From Nocardia speluncae NBRC 108251 (GTDB lineage Bacteria > Actinomycetota > Actinomycetes > Mycobacteriales > Mycobacteriaceae), in the NCBI RefSeq assembly GCF_001613245.1, contig NZ_BDBZ01000021.1, positions 1 through 64,000 of the forward strand: 64,000 nt of DNA, read 5' to 3'. Positions 25,375-34,412 of this stretch are shown here, one piece after another (the stretch's first letter is position 1; every line of letters begins with the position of its first letter). The position numbers and the translations under genes were made by a program. The notes under the pieces were generated by a model that had not been told where the DNA came from, made no database searches, and was given only the letters and a program-made list of their open reading frames with translations.

Positions 25375-26004
25375 ATGACGAACGAAGACGGTCGACCGAA
25401 GGTGCTGGTCGTGGTCGCGCATCCAGACCACGACTCGGCTACCTGGGCCATCGCGCGGGCCCTCGAGCAGGGCATCAGGTCCGACGGAAGCGCCACCGCC
25501 ACAACCCACGACCTGGTGGCATCCGGGTTCGATCCGGTCTACGGCAAGGCGGACCTGGCGCATCACCGAGGGCTTTCGGGACTGCCCGCCGATGTCGGGC
25601 GTGAGCAGAAACTACTCGAAACGGCCGAGGTGACCGTCGTTCTCTTTCCCGTCTACTGGTGGTCCATGCCCGCACTCGCCAAAGGCTGGTTCGACCGCGT
25701 ATTCGGAGCCTACGACGATGTTTCGCACGGCAGCCCGAGCGCGGTGAAGGAACTACATCTCGTCGCACTGGCCGGTCTCGGCGAACCCACATTCGCCCGG
25801 CACGGCTACAAGACGGCCCTGACGACCCAGACGATGCACGGCATCGCCGATTACTCCCAGATCGGCGATTCGTCTATCGAATTCCTCTACGACACCGAAT
25901 CCAAGGACCCGGGAGTCCACGAGCAACTGATCGCCCGGGGATACGAGATCGGGGCCGAGATGGCTCGATATGCGCACAGGGCATCCGACCGGGTAGCGGT
26001 CTGA
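25375..26004 (+). CDS. NAD(P)H oxidoreductase of the flavodoxin_2 (MdaB/KefF-like) family
   Basis: A 209-residue flavodoxin-fold protein. It has the N-terminal strand and loop KVLVVVAHPDHDSATWAIARAL, the family motif VVLFPVYWWSMPALAKGWFDRVFGAY, and LVALAGLGEPTFARHGYKTAL. Members are FMN or FAD quinone and azo-compound reductases that use NAD(P)H. It is preceded by the MerR-type promoter described at 25337. The MerR-plus-reductase pair suggests a small module for detoxifying quinones or electrophiles. The substrate is not predictable. Confidence 0.85.
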   Translation: MTNEDGRPKVLVVVAHPDHDSATWAIARALEQGIRSDGSATATTHDLVASGFDPVYGKADLAHHRGLSGLPADVGREQKLLETAEVTVVLFPVYWWSMPALAKGWFDRVFGAYDDVSHGSPSAVKELHLVALAGLGEPTFARHGYKTALTTQTMHGIADYSQIGDSSIEFLYDTESKDPGVHEQLIARGYEIGAEMARYAHRASDRVAV

Positions 26005-26084
26005 GCGATCCGGCGTTCAGTACCAGCGGTCGATCGAACCGTCGGGAGACCGGCCCCACCGCACATCGGCAGCGGGCCGGGGCG

Positions 26085-26894
26085 TCAGCACAGGAAGTCC
26101 GCGAGGATACGGGCAACATCAGCGGGCACTGTGGAAGGCGCGAAATGCATCTGTCCCGGCAGGGTTTCGACGTGGGCGCCCGGCATCACCGCAGCGAGCC
26201 GTTCGATGGTTTCCGGCATCGGCTGCCAGGTGTCCGAGCCGCGCATGAGCAGCGTCGGCGTGGTCACCGAAGACCAGCGGTCCAGGTAGCTGGTGTCACC
26301 GACCATCGATTCCAGATCTCGGGTCCAGCCGTCGGAGTCGTCCGGGGTGTCCGAGGCAGCGCCCGGCGACTCCGACAGGTCCAGCATCGCGGCCGGAACC
26401 CGGGCGACCTTCTCGGCCAGTAACCGCTGGGCTCTGTTGTGCTCCCCGTTCGCCGTGAGCAGCTCGAACCGCGACAGGACGGGCGCGAGCTCCGTGCCTG
26501 CCGCGTACAGCGGGGGCTCCCACAGGGCCAGCGAGCGGACCGCCAGCCCGGATGCTGCCGCGTGCAGGGCCACGGTCGCACCGTAGGACATCCCCACCAG
26601 GTGGGCCGGCCGGCCGATCATTTCGATGATCACCCCCAGATCGCGCACCTCGTCCGCGAAATATTTCGGAGCATGCCCCGGCCCGCTCGGTGCATAGCCG
26701 CGCCGGGCCGGCAACCACAGATCGAACCGGTCCGGCAGTTGCTCGGCCACCGGCTGCCAGGAATGCAGGCCGCCGCCGGATCCGTGGACCATGATCACCG
26801 GTGCCCCGTCCCCGGCCCGGTGGTAGTGGATCATGGTCCCGTCGAACGATCGGAAGGTCGCGGTCGGCTGGTCGGTGAACAACGGCATGCGCAT
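26085..26894 (-). CDS. Alpha/beta hydrolase
   Basis: A 269-residue hydrolase with the oxyanion motif MVHGSGGGLHSWQPVA, nucleophile elbow VGMSYGATVAL, an acid in LLMRGSDTWQPMPE, and the catalytic histidine in LPGQMHFAPSTVP. The open frame begins at 26969; the ATG at 26894 is preferred because the added 25 residues do not look like the family, though no strong ribosome-binding site separates the options. It lies 77 bp downstream of ogt on the same strand and may share its transcript. It converges with the oxidoreductase gene. Substrate unknown. Confidence 0.78.
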   Translation of the reverse strand: MRMPLFTDQPTATFRSFDGTMIHYHRAGDGAPVIMVHGSGGGLHSWQPVAEQLPDRFDLWLPARRGYAPSGPGHAPKYFADEVRDLGVIIEMIGRPAHLVGMSYGATVALHAAASGLAVRSLALWEPPLYAAGTELAPVLSRFELLTANGEHNRAQRLLAEKVARVPAAMLDLSESPGAASDTPDDSDGWTRDLESMVGDTSYLDRWSSVTTPTLLMRGSDTWQPMPETIERLAAVMPGAHVETLPGQMHFAPSTVPADVARILADFLC

Positions 26895-26971
26895 ACTCTC
26901 GCAAAAGTTGTCCCCGCCGCTCCAGTACATTTGCGTCCGGATTATCGCGGACCCGTGTTCCGCAGGCATGT

Positions 26972-27511
26972 TCAGAAAAGGGTCGGCTCGCCGAACCCTG
27001 AGGTGCGTTCGATGGCGAGTAGGCGCTGTTTCGTCTCTACACCGCCCGGCGCGGAGAAACCGTGCAGGGCGTGATCGGCGGCCAGGACCCGGTGGCAGGG
27101 GATTATCAGGGGGATCGGATTGCGGCCGAGCGCTTGGCCGACAGCCTGGGCGGCACCGGGCGCGCCGATGCGGCCGGCGACCTCGCCGTAGCCGAGGGTG
27201 CGGCCCGGGTCGATGGCGCGGGTGACGGTGTAGACCGCGCGGTGGAATTCCGGCAGGCCGGCGAGGTCGAGCGGGATCCAGCGGAGATCGTCCAGATCGC
27301 CGTCGAGGTGGGCACGGATTCGGGTGAGCATCGCGGCACGGGGCCCGGTGGCGGGGGTGGCGACCCGGTGGGTGTCGTCCGGGAGCCGGGTGGTCAGGGG
27401 ATCGTGGCCGGGCAGCCGGAACCGGACCACCGCGTCACCGCGCCAGGTGACGGCGCAGCGGCCGATTGCGGTATCGAAATCCGTCGCGTCGAATGGGGTG
27501 GTGCCGGGCAT
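26972..27511 (-). CDS. ogt: Methylated-DNA--[protein]-cysteine S-methyltransferase
   Basis: A 179-residue suicide DNA-repair protein that transfers the methyl group from O6-methylguanine to its own cysteine. The active site IIPCHRVLA contains Cys139, and the helix-turn-helix region GRTLGYGEVAGRIGAPGAAQAVGQALGRNP precedes it. The usual glycine motif after the active site is altered to GFSAPGG. The reading frame extends to 27571, but MPGTTPFDATDF is the likelier start. The N-terminal ribonuclease-like domain is shortened. It is followed by the hydrolase gene on the same strand. Confidence 0.9.
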   Translation of the reverse strand: MPGTTPFDATDFDTAIGRCAVTWRGDAVVRFRLPGHDPLTTRLPDDTHRVATPATGPRAAMLTRIRAHLDGDLDDLRWIPLDLAGLPEFHRAVYTVTRAIDPGRTLGYGEVAGRIGAPGAAQAVGQALGRNPIPLIIPCHRVLAADHALHGFSAPGGVETKQRLLAIERTSGFGEPTLF

Positions 27512-27660
27512 GTCCACAGTCTGCCCGCACCCACCGACAGCTGCGTAAACCGGATCGATCGCGGGCGACACCGTGACGTGGGGCGCCTGTTGTCATACTG
27601 TCAATATGTCCGCGGGCGGCCGCGGGCAGACACTGGATCGACGACGAACCGAGGTAAGGC

Positions 27661-28761
27661 GTGAGCACACCATCCACCGCCACCAAGCAGGGCCCGCTCG
27701 CGGGCATTCGCGTGATCGAACTGGCCGGGATCGGGCCGGGGCCGCATGCCGCATTGCTGCTCGCCGACCTCGGCGCCGATGTGGTGCGGATCCAGCGCGC
27801 CGGACAGCTCCCGGGCGGCGCCGATCGCCCGACGCTGCGCGGCCGCACCGTCGTGGAGGCCGACCTGAAGGACCCGGCGGATATCGAGAAGGTGCTCGGC
27901 CTGGTGGAGAAGGCCGATGTGCTGCTCGAAGGGTTCCGGCCAGGGGTCACCGAGCGGATGGGACTGGGGCCCGATACCGCCCTGGAACGCAACCCGCGCC
28001 TGGTCTACGGGCGGATGACAGGCTGGGGTCAGTTCGGCCCGCTGGCCGACCGCGCCGGTCACGACATCAACTACATCAGCCTCACGGGTGTCCTGCACGC
28101 CATCGGCCGTAAGGGCGAACGCCCGGTGCCGCCGCTGAACATGGTCGGCGATTTCGGCGGCGGTTCGATGTTTCTGGTGTTCGGTGTTCTCGCCGCCTTG
28201 GTGGAACGCCAGAACTCCGGGAAGGGACAGGTCATCGATGCCGCGATGATCGACGGCACCCTGGCACTGTCGCAGATGATCTGGGCCTTCCGCGGTATGG
28301 GCGCGTGGAGTTCGGAACGCGGCACCAACCTGCTCGACACCGGTATGTCGTTCTACGACACCTACGAAACCTCCGACGGAAAGTACATGGCGGTCGGCGC
28401 CATCGAACCGCAGTTCTACGCGCAGCTGCTGACCGGACTCGACATCGATCCCGAGGGCCTGCCGTTCCAGATGGACCCGGCCGGGCAGGACGAGCTGAAG
28501 AAACTCTTCACCGACAAGTTCCGCAGCAAAACCCGCGACGAATGGTCGGAGATCTTCGCTGGTACCGACTCGTGCGTCACCCCGGTCCTCACCTTCGAAG
28601 AAGCCACCGAGAACGAGCACATAGCCGCCCGCGGCTCGCTGCTCGAACTGGAGAACGTCACCCAGCACGCCCCGGCGCCGCGCTTTTCCCGCACCCCCAG
28701 CGCGGTCCCGACCCCGCCGCCCACCGAGTCCACGCCGATCGATTCTGTCTGGGCGGACTGA
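27661..28761 (+). CDS. mcr: CaiB/BaiF family III CoA-transferase, alpha-methylacyl-CoA racemase
   Basis: A 366-residue protein closely following the mycobacterial alpha-methylacyl-CoA racemase group. It has GIRVIELAGIGPGPHAALLLADLGADVVRI, LEGFRPGVTERMGLGP, the catalytic His134 in GHDINYISLTG and Asp164 in VGDFGGGSM, and KYMAVGAIEPQFYAQLLTGL. Such enzymes epimerise the 2-methyl group of branched acyl-CoAs so beta-oxidation can proceed, for example in methyl-branched lipid and sterol side-chain breakdown. The start is GTG at 27661. It stands alone, divergent from ogt by 149 bp. It could support the acyl-CoA operon at 54.8 kb but is not linked to it. Confidence 0.9.
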   Translation: MSTPSTATKQGPLAGIRVIELAGIGPGPHAALLLADLGADVVRIQRAGQLPGGADRPTLRGRTVVEADLKDPADIEKVLGLVEKADVLLEGFRPGVTERMGLGPDTALERNPRLVYGRMTGWGQFGPLADRAGHDINYISLTGVLHAIGRKGERPVPPLNMVGDFGGGSMFLVFGVLAALVERQNSGKGQVIDAAMIDGTLALSQMIWAFRGMGAWSSERGTNLLDTGMSFYDTYETSDGKYMAVGAIEPQFYAQLLTGLDIDPEGLPFQMDPAGQDELKKLFTDKFRSKTRDEWSEIFAGTDSCVTPVLTFEEATENEHIAARGSLLELENVTQHAPAPRFSRTPSAVPTPPPTESTPIDSVWAD

Positions 28762-28820
28762 ACCGCGGGTAGGCCGGTTCGGGTTTTCTGATCGAACCGG
28801 CCGTATCCTGTACTCCCATT

Positions 28821-28876
28821 GTGAGCGGTTTCTACGCTCACCCATCCCTGATATCCTATTTTCAGTACGTATATCA
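28821..28876 (+). promoter_or_regulatory. Two inverted repeats upstream of vapBC
   Basis: GTGAGCG (28821-28827) and CGCTCAC (28835-28841) form a perfect 7-bp inverted repeat with a 7-bp centre. A second, TGATAT (28849-28854) and ATATCA (28871-28876), flanks a possible -10 region just before the vapB ribosome-binding site (AAGGGGAGG, 28876-28884). VapBC complexes repress their own promoter by binding such repeats. The first repeat could instead be a hairpin ending the racemase transcript. Confidence 0.55.
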
Positions 28877-28891
28877 AGGGGAGGTCGTGGT

Positions 28892-29110
28892 ATGTCCAGA
28901 ACGGTGATCGATGTCGATGACGAGGCGCTCGCCGAAGCGGCGCGACATCTGGGTACGACAACAAAAAAAGACACAGTCAACGCTGCCCTCCGGGAGATCG
29001 GCGATCGTCGGCGCAGAGCTGCCGCCATTGCCCGCATGCGTGAGATGGTTGCTGATGGGGAAATCGACTTCGACGCACCTCAGCCGTCTTCCAGCGGTCG
29101 GGTGGCGTGA
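28892..29110 (+). CDS. vapB: VapB-type antitoxin
   Basis: A 72-residue antitoxin with an N-terminal ribbon-helix-helix (MSRTVIDVDDEALAEAARHLG, TTTKKDTVNAALREI) of the DUF2191 VapB group. An acidic, disordered tail (DGEIDFDAPQPSS) would wrap around and inhibit the toxin. A strong AAGGGGAGG lies 7 bases before the ATG. Its stop overlaps the vapC GTG by 4 bp. It should bind the inverted repeats upstream, with VapC as co-repressor. Confidence 0.88.
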   Translation: MSRTVIDVDDEALAEAARHLGTTTKKDTVNAALREIGDRRRRAAAIARMREMVADGEIDFDAPQPSSSGRVA

Positions 29111-29508
29111 CAGAGCTGTTCCTGGCCGATACCAGCGCGCTGGTTCGGTACTTCCGTCGTCAAAGCGATCCGAACTGGGACCATGTCGTTGCTGCCGGGC
29201 GGATAGGCATCTGTGAGCCCGTCCGGCAGGAGTATCTGCGTGCAGCGGGAGCCCGCAGCGCGTACTACGAGGCAGACAGTTTGTTGCAGGAGACATTCCC
29301 TTATTACGTAGTGCGGGACGATGTATGGGATGGCACTGCGGCGCTGCAGCATCGGCTCGCGGAGAAATCTTGGCATCAATCGGCGAGTCCGGTCGATCTG
29401 CTGGTCGCTGCGACAGCGGCTCATCATGAATTGACTGTTCTGCACGCAGATACCGATTTCGAAACCATCGCACGCCTGACCGGTCAACCAGTTCGGCGAA
29501 TCGACTGA
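29107..29508 (+). CDS. vapC: VapC-type PIN-domain ribonuclease toxin
   Basis: A 133-residue PIN-domain protein with the full acidic site: Asp8 in FLADTSALVRYF, Glu42 in CEPVRQEYL, Asp97 in SPVDLLVAATA, and Asp115/Asp117 in LHADTDFETIA. VapC toxins are Mg-dependent RNases that cut tRNA or rRNA and stop growth when freed from VapB; the target RNA of this one is unknown. Translation is coupled to vapB through the 4-bp overlap. The pair looks intact and functional. It converges with pknG. Confidence 0.92.
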   Translation: MTELFLADTSALVRYFRRQSDPNWDHVVAAGRIGICEPVRQEYLRAAGARSAYYEADSLLQETFPYYVVRDDVWDGTAALQHRLAEKSWHQSASPVDLLVAATAAHHELTVLHADTDFETIARLTGQPVRRID

Positions 29509-29544
29509 CCCGAGAGCCCGCGCCGGGCGGCGGCGAACAGGCGT

Positions 29545-31986
29545 TCAGAACCAGGTGGTGGGGCGGATGTAGTTGGCCAGGTCCACCAGGGCGTAGCGGT
29601 GGCGGCGGCCGGGGGCTCGCCGGGCCAGGGTGCGCAGACCTTTCTCGGTGGCGTCGCGTAGGGCGTTCTCGGTGAACGCGATACCGATGAGCGGTGGGTT
29701 CGGGGCCGCCGGGGTGTGGCCGGTCTGCAACCAGGCGAGCGCGCTGCCCAGGACGATGACTTTCAGTTGCAGCGTCCGGCGTTCGTCGGGCGGGAGCGTC
29801 TCCACTCGTTGCGCGGCGCGCCGGATCGTGTGCCCCGGGAGATCGCCGACGGGGGCGCTGGTGAGCAGCAGCAGGACCGCGGTCATCCGGGCGGTGGTGA
29901 AATAGCGGGAGGACCCGGGCACTTCGTCCAGGGCGGTGACCGCCTCGGCATAGCGGCCGGTGGCCGACAGGAGGCGGGCCAGGCCGAACGCCGCGCTCAC
30001 CAAGCCGTGATCGGTGCGCCATGCGGTGGCGTAGAAGTTCTCGGCATAGGCGCGCCAAGCCTTGGTCTCGTCCGGGTGCCAGTGCTGGAGCACGAGTTCG
30101 GCGGTCCCGGCAAGCGCCAGCTTGGGCGCCAGCTCGCCCGGCAGCACCCGCAGCACGGAATCGAAAGCGGAGTAGGCCTTCTCGTAATCGTTCTCGCGCA
30201 ACCCGGCCAGCCCGGTGTACCAGTCGATCCGCCAATCGCGGCGGCCCGCGTGAGCGATCGCGTCCAGCAGTTCGCTCGCGTCGCCGGCCCGGTCCGAATC
30301 GATCAGGATTCGGGCTTCGGCCAGCCGTAACTCCAGTTCCAGATTCTCCGGGGCGGACGCCGGGTCGCGCGCCAGATCTTCCCGCGCCTCGTGCAGAGCG
30401 GCCAGCGCCTGATCGGGTTCTGCCTGCAGGATATCCACCAGCCTGCGGGCGGCCGGGTCCGACGGCGACGGCAGCGGGACCGGCAGTGCGGCGGCGATAT
30501 CCGTGGCGGCGAGGGCGGTGTCGTGGTCGGCGCCGTCGGCGTACGCGTCCGTCAGGCCGATCAGCTGTTCGGTGCCGAAAGCGGTGCGCTGTTTCCCGAA
30601 AACCACCGACCGATGCGGATGTTCGACCCCGGTGTCGAGGGCGAGGATTTCGCGCAGCACCCCGGCCAGCTGGTCGGCCATCGCACCGGCCGAACCGAAC
30701 CGGCGTTCCGGATCGGGGTCGGTGGCGCACAGCAGCAGGCGATGGAACGATTCGTACTCGGCCAGGACCGGTTCGTCATCGGGGGCGGGTAGGCCGTCAC
30801 GATAGGCGCCGTGCTCGGTGGGGATGTTCAGGGTCAGCACGGACAGCGTCCGACCGACCGTATAGATATCGGAGGCGACGGTCGGTCCGGTGCGGGCTAT
30901 TTCCGGGGCCTGGAAACCCCTGGTGCCGTAGAGGTTGCCGTACGCTTCGATCGGGGCCACCGCACCCAGGTCCAGCAGTTTGACCTGATCCTCGGTGACC
31001 ATGATGTTGTCGGGTTTCAAATCGTTGTAGGTGAGCCCGGTGGCGTGCAGGTAGTCGAGGGCCGGCAGCACCTCGAGCACATAGGCGATCGCCTGCGCCA
31101 CCGGAATCCGTTCGGGGCGGCGGTGGTCGTCGAGCATACTGCGCAGCGAGCGACCACCCACGTACTCCATGACGATGAACCCGATCGGCTCACCGACCGG
31201 GGTGCGATGTTCGACGAAATTGTGGATTTTCACGATGCCCGGATGGGCGACCTCGGCGAGGAATTCGCGCTCGGCCACTGCTACGGCCTGCGCTTCGATA
31301 TCGTCGGCGTGCAGCAGACCTTTGAGCACCACCCAGCGGTCGCTGACATTGCGGTCGATCGCCAGATAGATCCAGCCCAGCCCGCCGTGCGCGAGGCAGC
31401 CTTGGACTTCGTACTGTCCGGCAACCATATCGCCGGTCCGCAGGGCCGGCCGGAAGTCGAAATAGGCGCCACAGTTCGCACAGGTCCCGCGGGTGGTGGC
31501 CGATCCGTTCGCGCCCGCCCGCCCCACCGGGTTCCCGCATCGCCAGCAGAACCGTTTGCCTTCCGCGACCACCGGATCGGTCAGGACCGCCGCGCCCGGG
31601 TCTGCCGGCTCGACGCGTGGAACCTCGACCAGCCCGGCCACCAGGGTGCGCACGGTGGGCCGGGAACGCACAGTCCGGGTACTGCGCCCGGTCCGCAGCT
31701 GGCCGCCGCTGCCCCGGCCCGACCCGAGACTGGTCGCGGCGCGTATTTCGCCGGATCCCACGGCAGCGGTACCCAGAACTGCTGCCGTGCCGGTGACGGC
31801 CGCCGTGCCGGGTGTCTGCGCGGTATCGCCGGAATCTGCTGTGCCGGTTGCTCCACCGGAATCGAGGGGCGCGCCTGCGCCGGGGGCCGAGCCGCGGCGC
31901 GGGCGGTTGGGTTCGACGGCGCGGGTTTCCGGCGGCTCCGGGGCGTTCCCGGAGCCGGGGCGGTTGCCGGACTCGTCCGTCGCCAC
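29545..31986 (-). CDS. pknG: Serine/threonine protein kinase PknG
   Basis: An 813-residue soluble kinase. From the N-terminus: a long Ala/Gly/Thr-rich disordered region (about 1-135), a rubredoxin-like metal site (Cys147, Cys150, Cys169, Cys172), a kinase domain with ATP lysine K222, catalytic D322 in YNDLKPDNIM and DLG (339-341) instead of DFG, and a C-terminal TPR region with PGELAPKLALAGTAEL. In mycobacteria and corynebacteria PknG phosphorylates GarA/OdhI and so controls 2-oxoglutarate dehydrogenase and glutamate metabolism. The N-terminal region is longer than in the 750-residue M. tuberculosis protein. It is the last gene of the glnX-glnH-pknG operon, 6 bp after glnH. Confidence 0.97.
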   Translation of the reverse strand: MATDESGNRPGSGNAPEPPETRAVEPNRPRRGSAPGAGAPLDSGGATGTADSGDTAQTPGTAAVTGTAAVLGTAAVGSGEIRAATSLGSGRGSGGQLRTGRSTRTVRSRPTVRTLVAGLVEVPRVEPADPGAAVLTDPVVAEGKRFCWRCGNPVGRAGANGSATTRGTCANCGAYFDFRPALRTGDMVAGQYEVQGCLAHGGLGWIYLAIDRNVSDRWVVLKGLLHADDIEAQAVAVAEREFLAEVAHPGIVKIHNFVEHRTPVGEPIGFIVMEYVGGRSLRSMLDDHRRPERIPVAQAIAYVLEVLPALDYLHATGLTYNDLKPDNIMVTEDQVKLLDLGAVAPIEAYGNLYGTRGFQAPEIARTGPTVASDIYTVGRTLSVLTLNIPTEHGAYRDGLPAPDDEPVLAEYESFHRLLLCATDPDPERRFGSAGAMADQLAGVLREILALDTGVEHPHRSVVFGKQRTAFGTEQLIGLTDAYADGADHDTALAATDIAAALPVPLPSPSDPAARRLVDILQAEPDQALAALHEAREDLARDPASAPENLELELRLAEARILIDSDRAGDASELLDAIAHAGRRDWRIDWYTGLAGLRENDYEKAYSAFDSVLRVLPGELAPKLALAGTAELVLQHWHPDETKAWRAYAENFYATAWRTDHGLVSAAFGLARLLSATGRYAEAVTALDEVPGSSRYFTTARMTAVLLLLTSAPVGDLPGHTIRRAAQRVETLPPDERRTLQLKVIVLGSALAWLQTGHTPAAPNPPLIGIAFTENALRDATEKGLRTLARRAPGRRHRYALVDLANYIRPTTWF

Positions 31987-31992
31987 CGTCGA

Positions 31993-33042
31993 TCAGTCCA
32001 GATAGGTCGCCGGCGGGGGCGCCGGGGTGGGGCCCAGGGCCGAGAGCCACTGGCTGTAGAGCCGGCTCCAGGTTCCGTCGGCACGGATGCGGTCGAGGGT
32101 TCCGTTGACCAAGCGCACCAGATCCTGGTCGCCCTTCGGGATTCCGATACCGTACGGTTCCTGGCTGATACTCGGGCCCACCAGTTCGGTATGCGGGTCC
32201 TGTGCCGCGAGACCGGCCAGGATCGAATCGTCGGTGCTCACTGCGTCCACCTGCCGCTGTTGCAGCACCACCAGGCAGTCGGCCCAGGTGGGGACGGTGA
32301 GGATGGAGGCTTTGGGCTGGATCCGCCGGATATGTTCCAGCGAGGTGGTGCTGCGGATCGTGCAGACCCGTTTACCCGCCAGGTCTTTCAGGCTCTCGAT
32401 CCCGGAATCCTGTACCGCGAGCACACGCTGATGCGCCTGCAGGTACACCGTGGAGAACGCCACCCGTTGTAACCGCGCGCAGGTGATGGTCATCGTCTTG
32501 ACCACCATATCGACCCGGCGCTCGATGAGCGCGTCCTCCCGTTCTTCCGAACCGAGGCTGCGGTATTCGATCCGATCGGGGTCGCCGAACAGGTCACGGG
32601 CCACTTCGCGGGCGATATCGGCATCGAATCCGACGATCACACCGCTGTTGGGGTCACGGAAGCTGAACAGGTTGCTGCCGGTGTCCAGGCCGACCACGAG
32701 ACGGCCCCGGGCACGTATCCGGTTCAGGGCGGGCCCGGTGGCTGCGGCGGTGGGGCGCAGGCTCGCGGTGGGGTCGCCGCAGTTCGGGTCGTTGGGTACC
32801 TGGACCGGGGCGTTGCTGGGTATCGCGGTCGCCTGGGCGGGCAGCGGCGGTTCGGCGTAGTCGCCGTGCGGTGTATCGCTGTGCGGGCCGGGGCCGGTGG
32901 CGCAGCCGGCAAGGAGCAGCGCGGTACAGACGATGGCACTGCGTAGCGGCCAGGACCGTACGCCGGAGCGGGGCAGAGCGCGGCCGGTTCGGCGCTGCCG
33001 CGGCCGCGCCGCCGGTCGGGGCGTGTGGGGCGCAGGTCTCAT
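31993..33042 (-). CDS. glnH: Glutamate/aspartate-sensing solute-binding lipoprotein GlnH
   Basis: A 349-residue periplasmic-binding-protein-like lipoprotein. After a basic leader the lipobox is ALLLAGC with Cys47. The SBP_bac_3 domain covers about residues 105-340 (RIRARGRLVVGLDTGSNLFSF, VDMVVKTMTITCARLQRVAFS, GKRVCTIRSTTSLEHI). In this operon GlnH does not feed a transporter; it senses extracellular amino acids and signals through GlnX to PknG. The ATG at 33042 overlaps the glnX stop by 4 bp. Upstream in-frame sequence lies within glnX and is ignored. Confidence 0.93.
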   Translation of the reverse strand: MRPAPHTPRPAARPRQRRTGRALPRSGVRSWPLRSAIVCTALLLAGCATGPGPHSDTPHGDYAEPPLPAQATAIPSNAPVQVPNDPNCGDPTASLRPTAAATGPALNRIRARGRLVVGLDTGSNLFSFRDPNSGVIVGFDADIAREVARDLFGDPDRIEYRSLGSEEREDALIERRVDMVVKTMTITCARLQRVAFSTVYLQAHQRVLAVQDSGIESLKDLAGKRVCTIRSTTSLEHIRRIQPKASILTVPTWADCLVVLQQRQVDAVSTDDSILAGLAAQDPHTELVGPSISQEPYGIGIPKGDQDLVRLVNGTLDRIRADGTWSRLYSQWLSALGPTPAPPPATYLD

Positions 33043-34412
33043 CGGTACTCCCGCAGTCTCGGCCAAATTCCGAAGGCGATATACGCCGCGGCGGCGATCC
33101 CGAGAATCACCGCACCAGGCGCCAGGTAGTCGAGTACCCGGGCGCTGTGGAAAATATTGCTGCGCAGGGCGTCCCGGGTCTCGGTGATGCCGGTGGCCAG
33201 GGCTTTGTCCAGGGCTTCGACGTGCAGCGTGGCGTTTTCGGCACCGGGCGCGGTGGCGATCGTAGCGGCACGGGCGAATTCCCCGCGATTCAGTGTCTCG
33301 TTCATCCGCTGATGCGCCGCCAGCCAGTGCAGTAGGGCGGCACGGGCCTCGGTGGTCGCGCGGTCGGTGTGCCCGGCGAGTAGCTCGTTGAGCCGGGTGA
33401 TGTTCGCGTCGAAGGTGTGGTCGTAATCGCCGGTGGTATCGCGCCGCACCAGTTTCAGGGTTTCCGCGGAGCGGGCCTGCTGGGCCAGGATCCGGCTCTC
33501 GGTGAGCCGGGCAGCCGGTATCGTGCCGTCGGAGCGGCCCCCCGACATCGCCGACGCCGATACGGATCCCGCGATCACCGTCCACAGCAGCAAGATCAGC
33601 ACCGCACCCGAGGCGAGTAGCAGGCCGGGGTTGAATGTCCGGTGCCAGCGCCGGGCCATCAGTCGCTGCGCCCAGACGAGCGCGGTCAGCGCCGCCAGCA
33701 GCACGATGATCGCGACCAGCGGCGGCCGCACGTGCCGGTCCTGCGCTTCGGCGACGGCGTCCGCGCGACGGACGTAGAGTTGCTCGGCCGTCGGCAGCAA
33801 CTCGCTCTGCATCTGGTGTGACGCCTCGCTGAGATACGCGGCGCCGACGGGGTGGCCTTCGCGGTTGTTCGCCCGCGCGGTCTCCACCAGACCCGAATAG
33901 ACCGGCAACCCGGAACCGATACCGATCCGCTGTCGATCGTCGTCGCTGCCCTCACCGGACAGGGTCACCAGTTCGGCGCCCGCCTCGCCCAGCGCTTGGC
34001 TGTAGCGGTCGCGCACCTGCTGTGGCTCGAGACCGGCGGAGATGAAGGCGGTGGCCGCGGCGGCGTCGGCAACCGAGAGCGAGGTGTAGAGCCGGTGTGC
34101 GGCATTGGCGTCGGGTTCGGTTCCGGCGAGCAGGATGTCGAGATCGCGCTGGCGGTCGTGCACGCTGGCCCCGGTGATCGCCCCGGATCCCAGGCACAGC
34201 ACCACCAGTAGCAGTCCGACCCCGATGAGCCGCCCCGGCGAGGATTGCGCGAACCGGCGCAGCCGGGTGGGATCCAGCCATTTCCAGGCCGTTTCGACCC
34301 GGGGCCGCACAAGACCGGTCCACCCGGTCGTGGGCGTAGGTTCCGGCCGGTCCGGTTCGGGCTGGGCCGGTTCGGGTTCGGAGACCACCCGATCCACCGC
34401 CGACCGCGTCAT
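33039..34412 (-). CDS. glnX: GlnX membrane signalling protein
   Basis: A 457-residue membrane protein with four predicted helices: RLIGVGLLLVVLCLGSGAI, LVAIIVLLAALTALVW, GLLLASGAVLILLLWTVIAG and PGAVILGIAAAAYIAFGIWP. Two large outer segments, roughly 160 and 110 residues, are rich in helices (AHRLYTSLSVADAAAATAFI; ESRILAQQARSAETLKL). It matches Rv0412c/GlnX, which links the sensor GlnH to PknG. The ATG at 34412 has GGAGGG upstream; the longer open frame crosses the promoter region. It is the first gene of the operon and overlaps glnH by 4 bp. mutT3 is divergent, 185 bp away. Confidence 0.93.
   Translation of the reverse strand: MTRSAVDRVVSEPEPAQPEPDRPEPTPTTGWTGLVRPRVETAWKWLDPTRLRRFAQSSPGRLIGVGLLLVVLCLGSGAITGASVHDRQRDLDILLAGTEPDANAAHRLYTSLSVADAAAATAFISAGLEPQQVRDRYSQALGEAGAELVTLSGEGSDDDRQRIGIGSGLPVYSGLVETARANNREGHPVGAAYLSEASHQMQSELLPTAEQLYVRRADAVAEAQDRHVRPPLVAIIVLLAALTALVWAQRLMARRWHRTFNPGLLLASGAVLILLLWTVIAGSVSASAMSGGRSDGTIPAARLTESRILAQQARSAETLKLVRRDTTGDYDHTFDANITRLNELLAGHTDRATTEARAALLHWLAAHQRMNETLNRGEFARAATIATAPGAENATLHVEALDKALATGITETRDALRSNIFHSARVLDYLAPGAVILGIAAAAYIAFGIWPRLREYR

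Noticed and set aside
28874..30730. Long minus-strand frame across pknG and vapBC
   Set aside because: It is an out-of-frame shadow of pknG with arginine/proline-rich composition and no domains.
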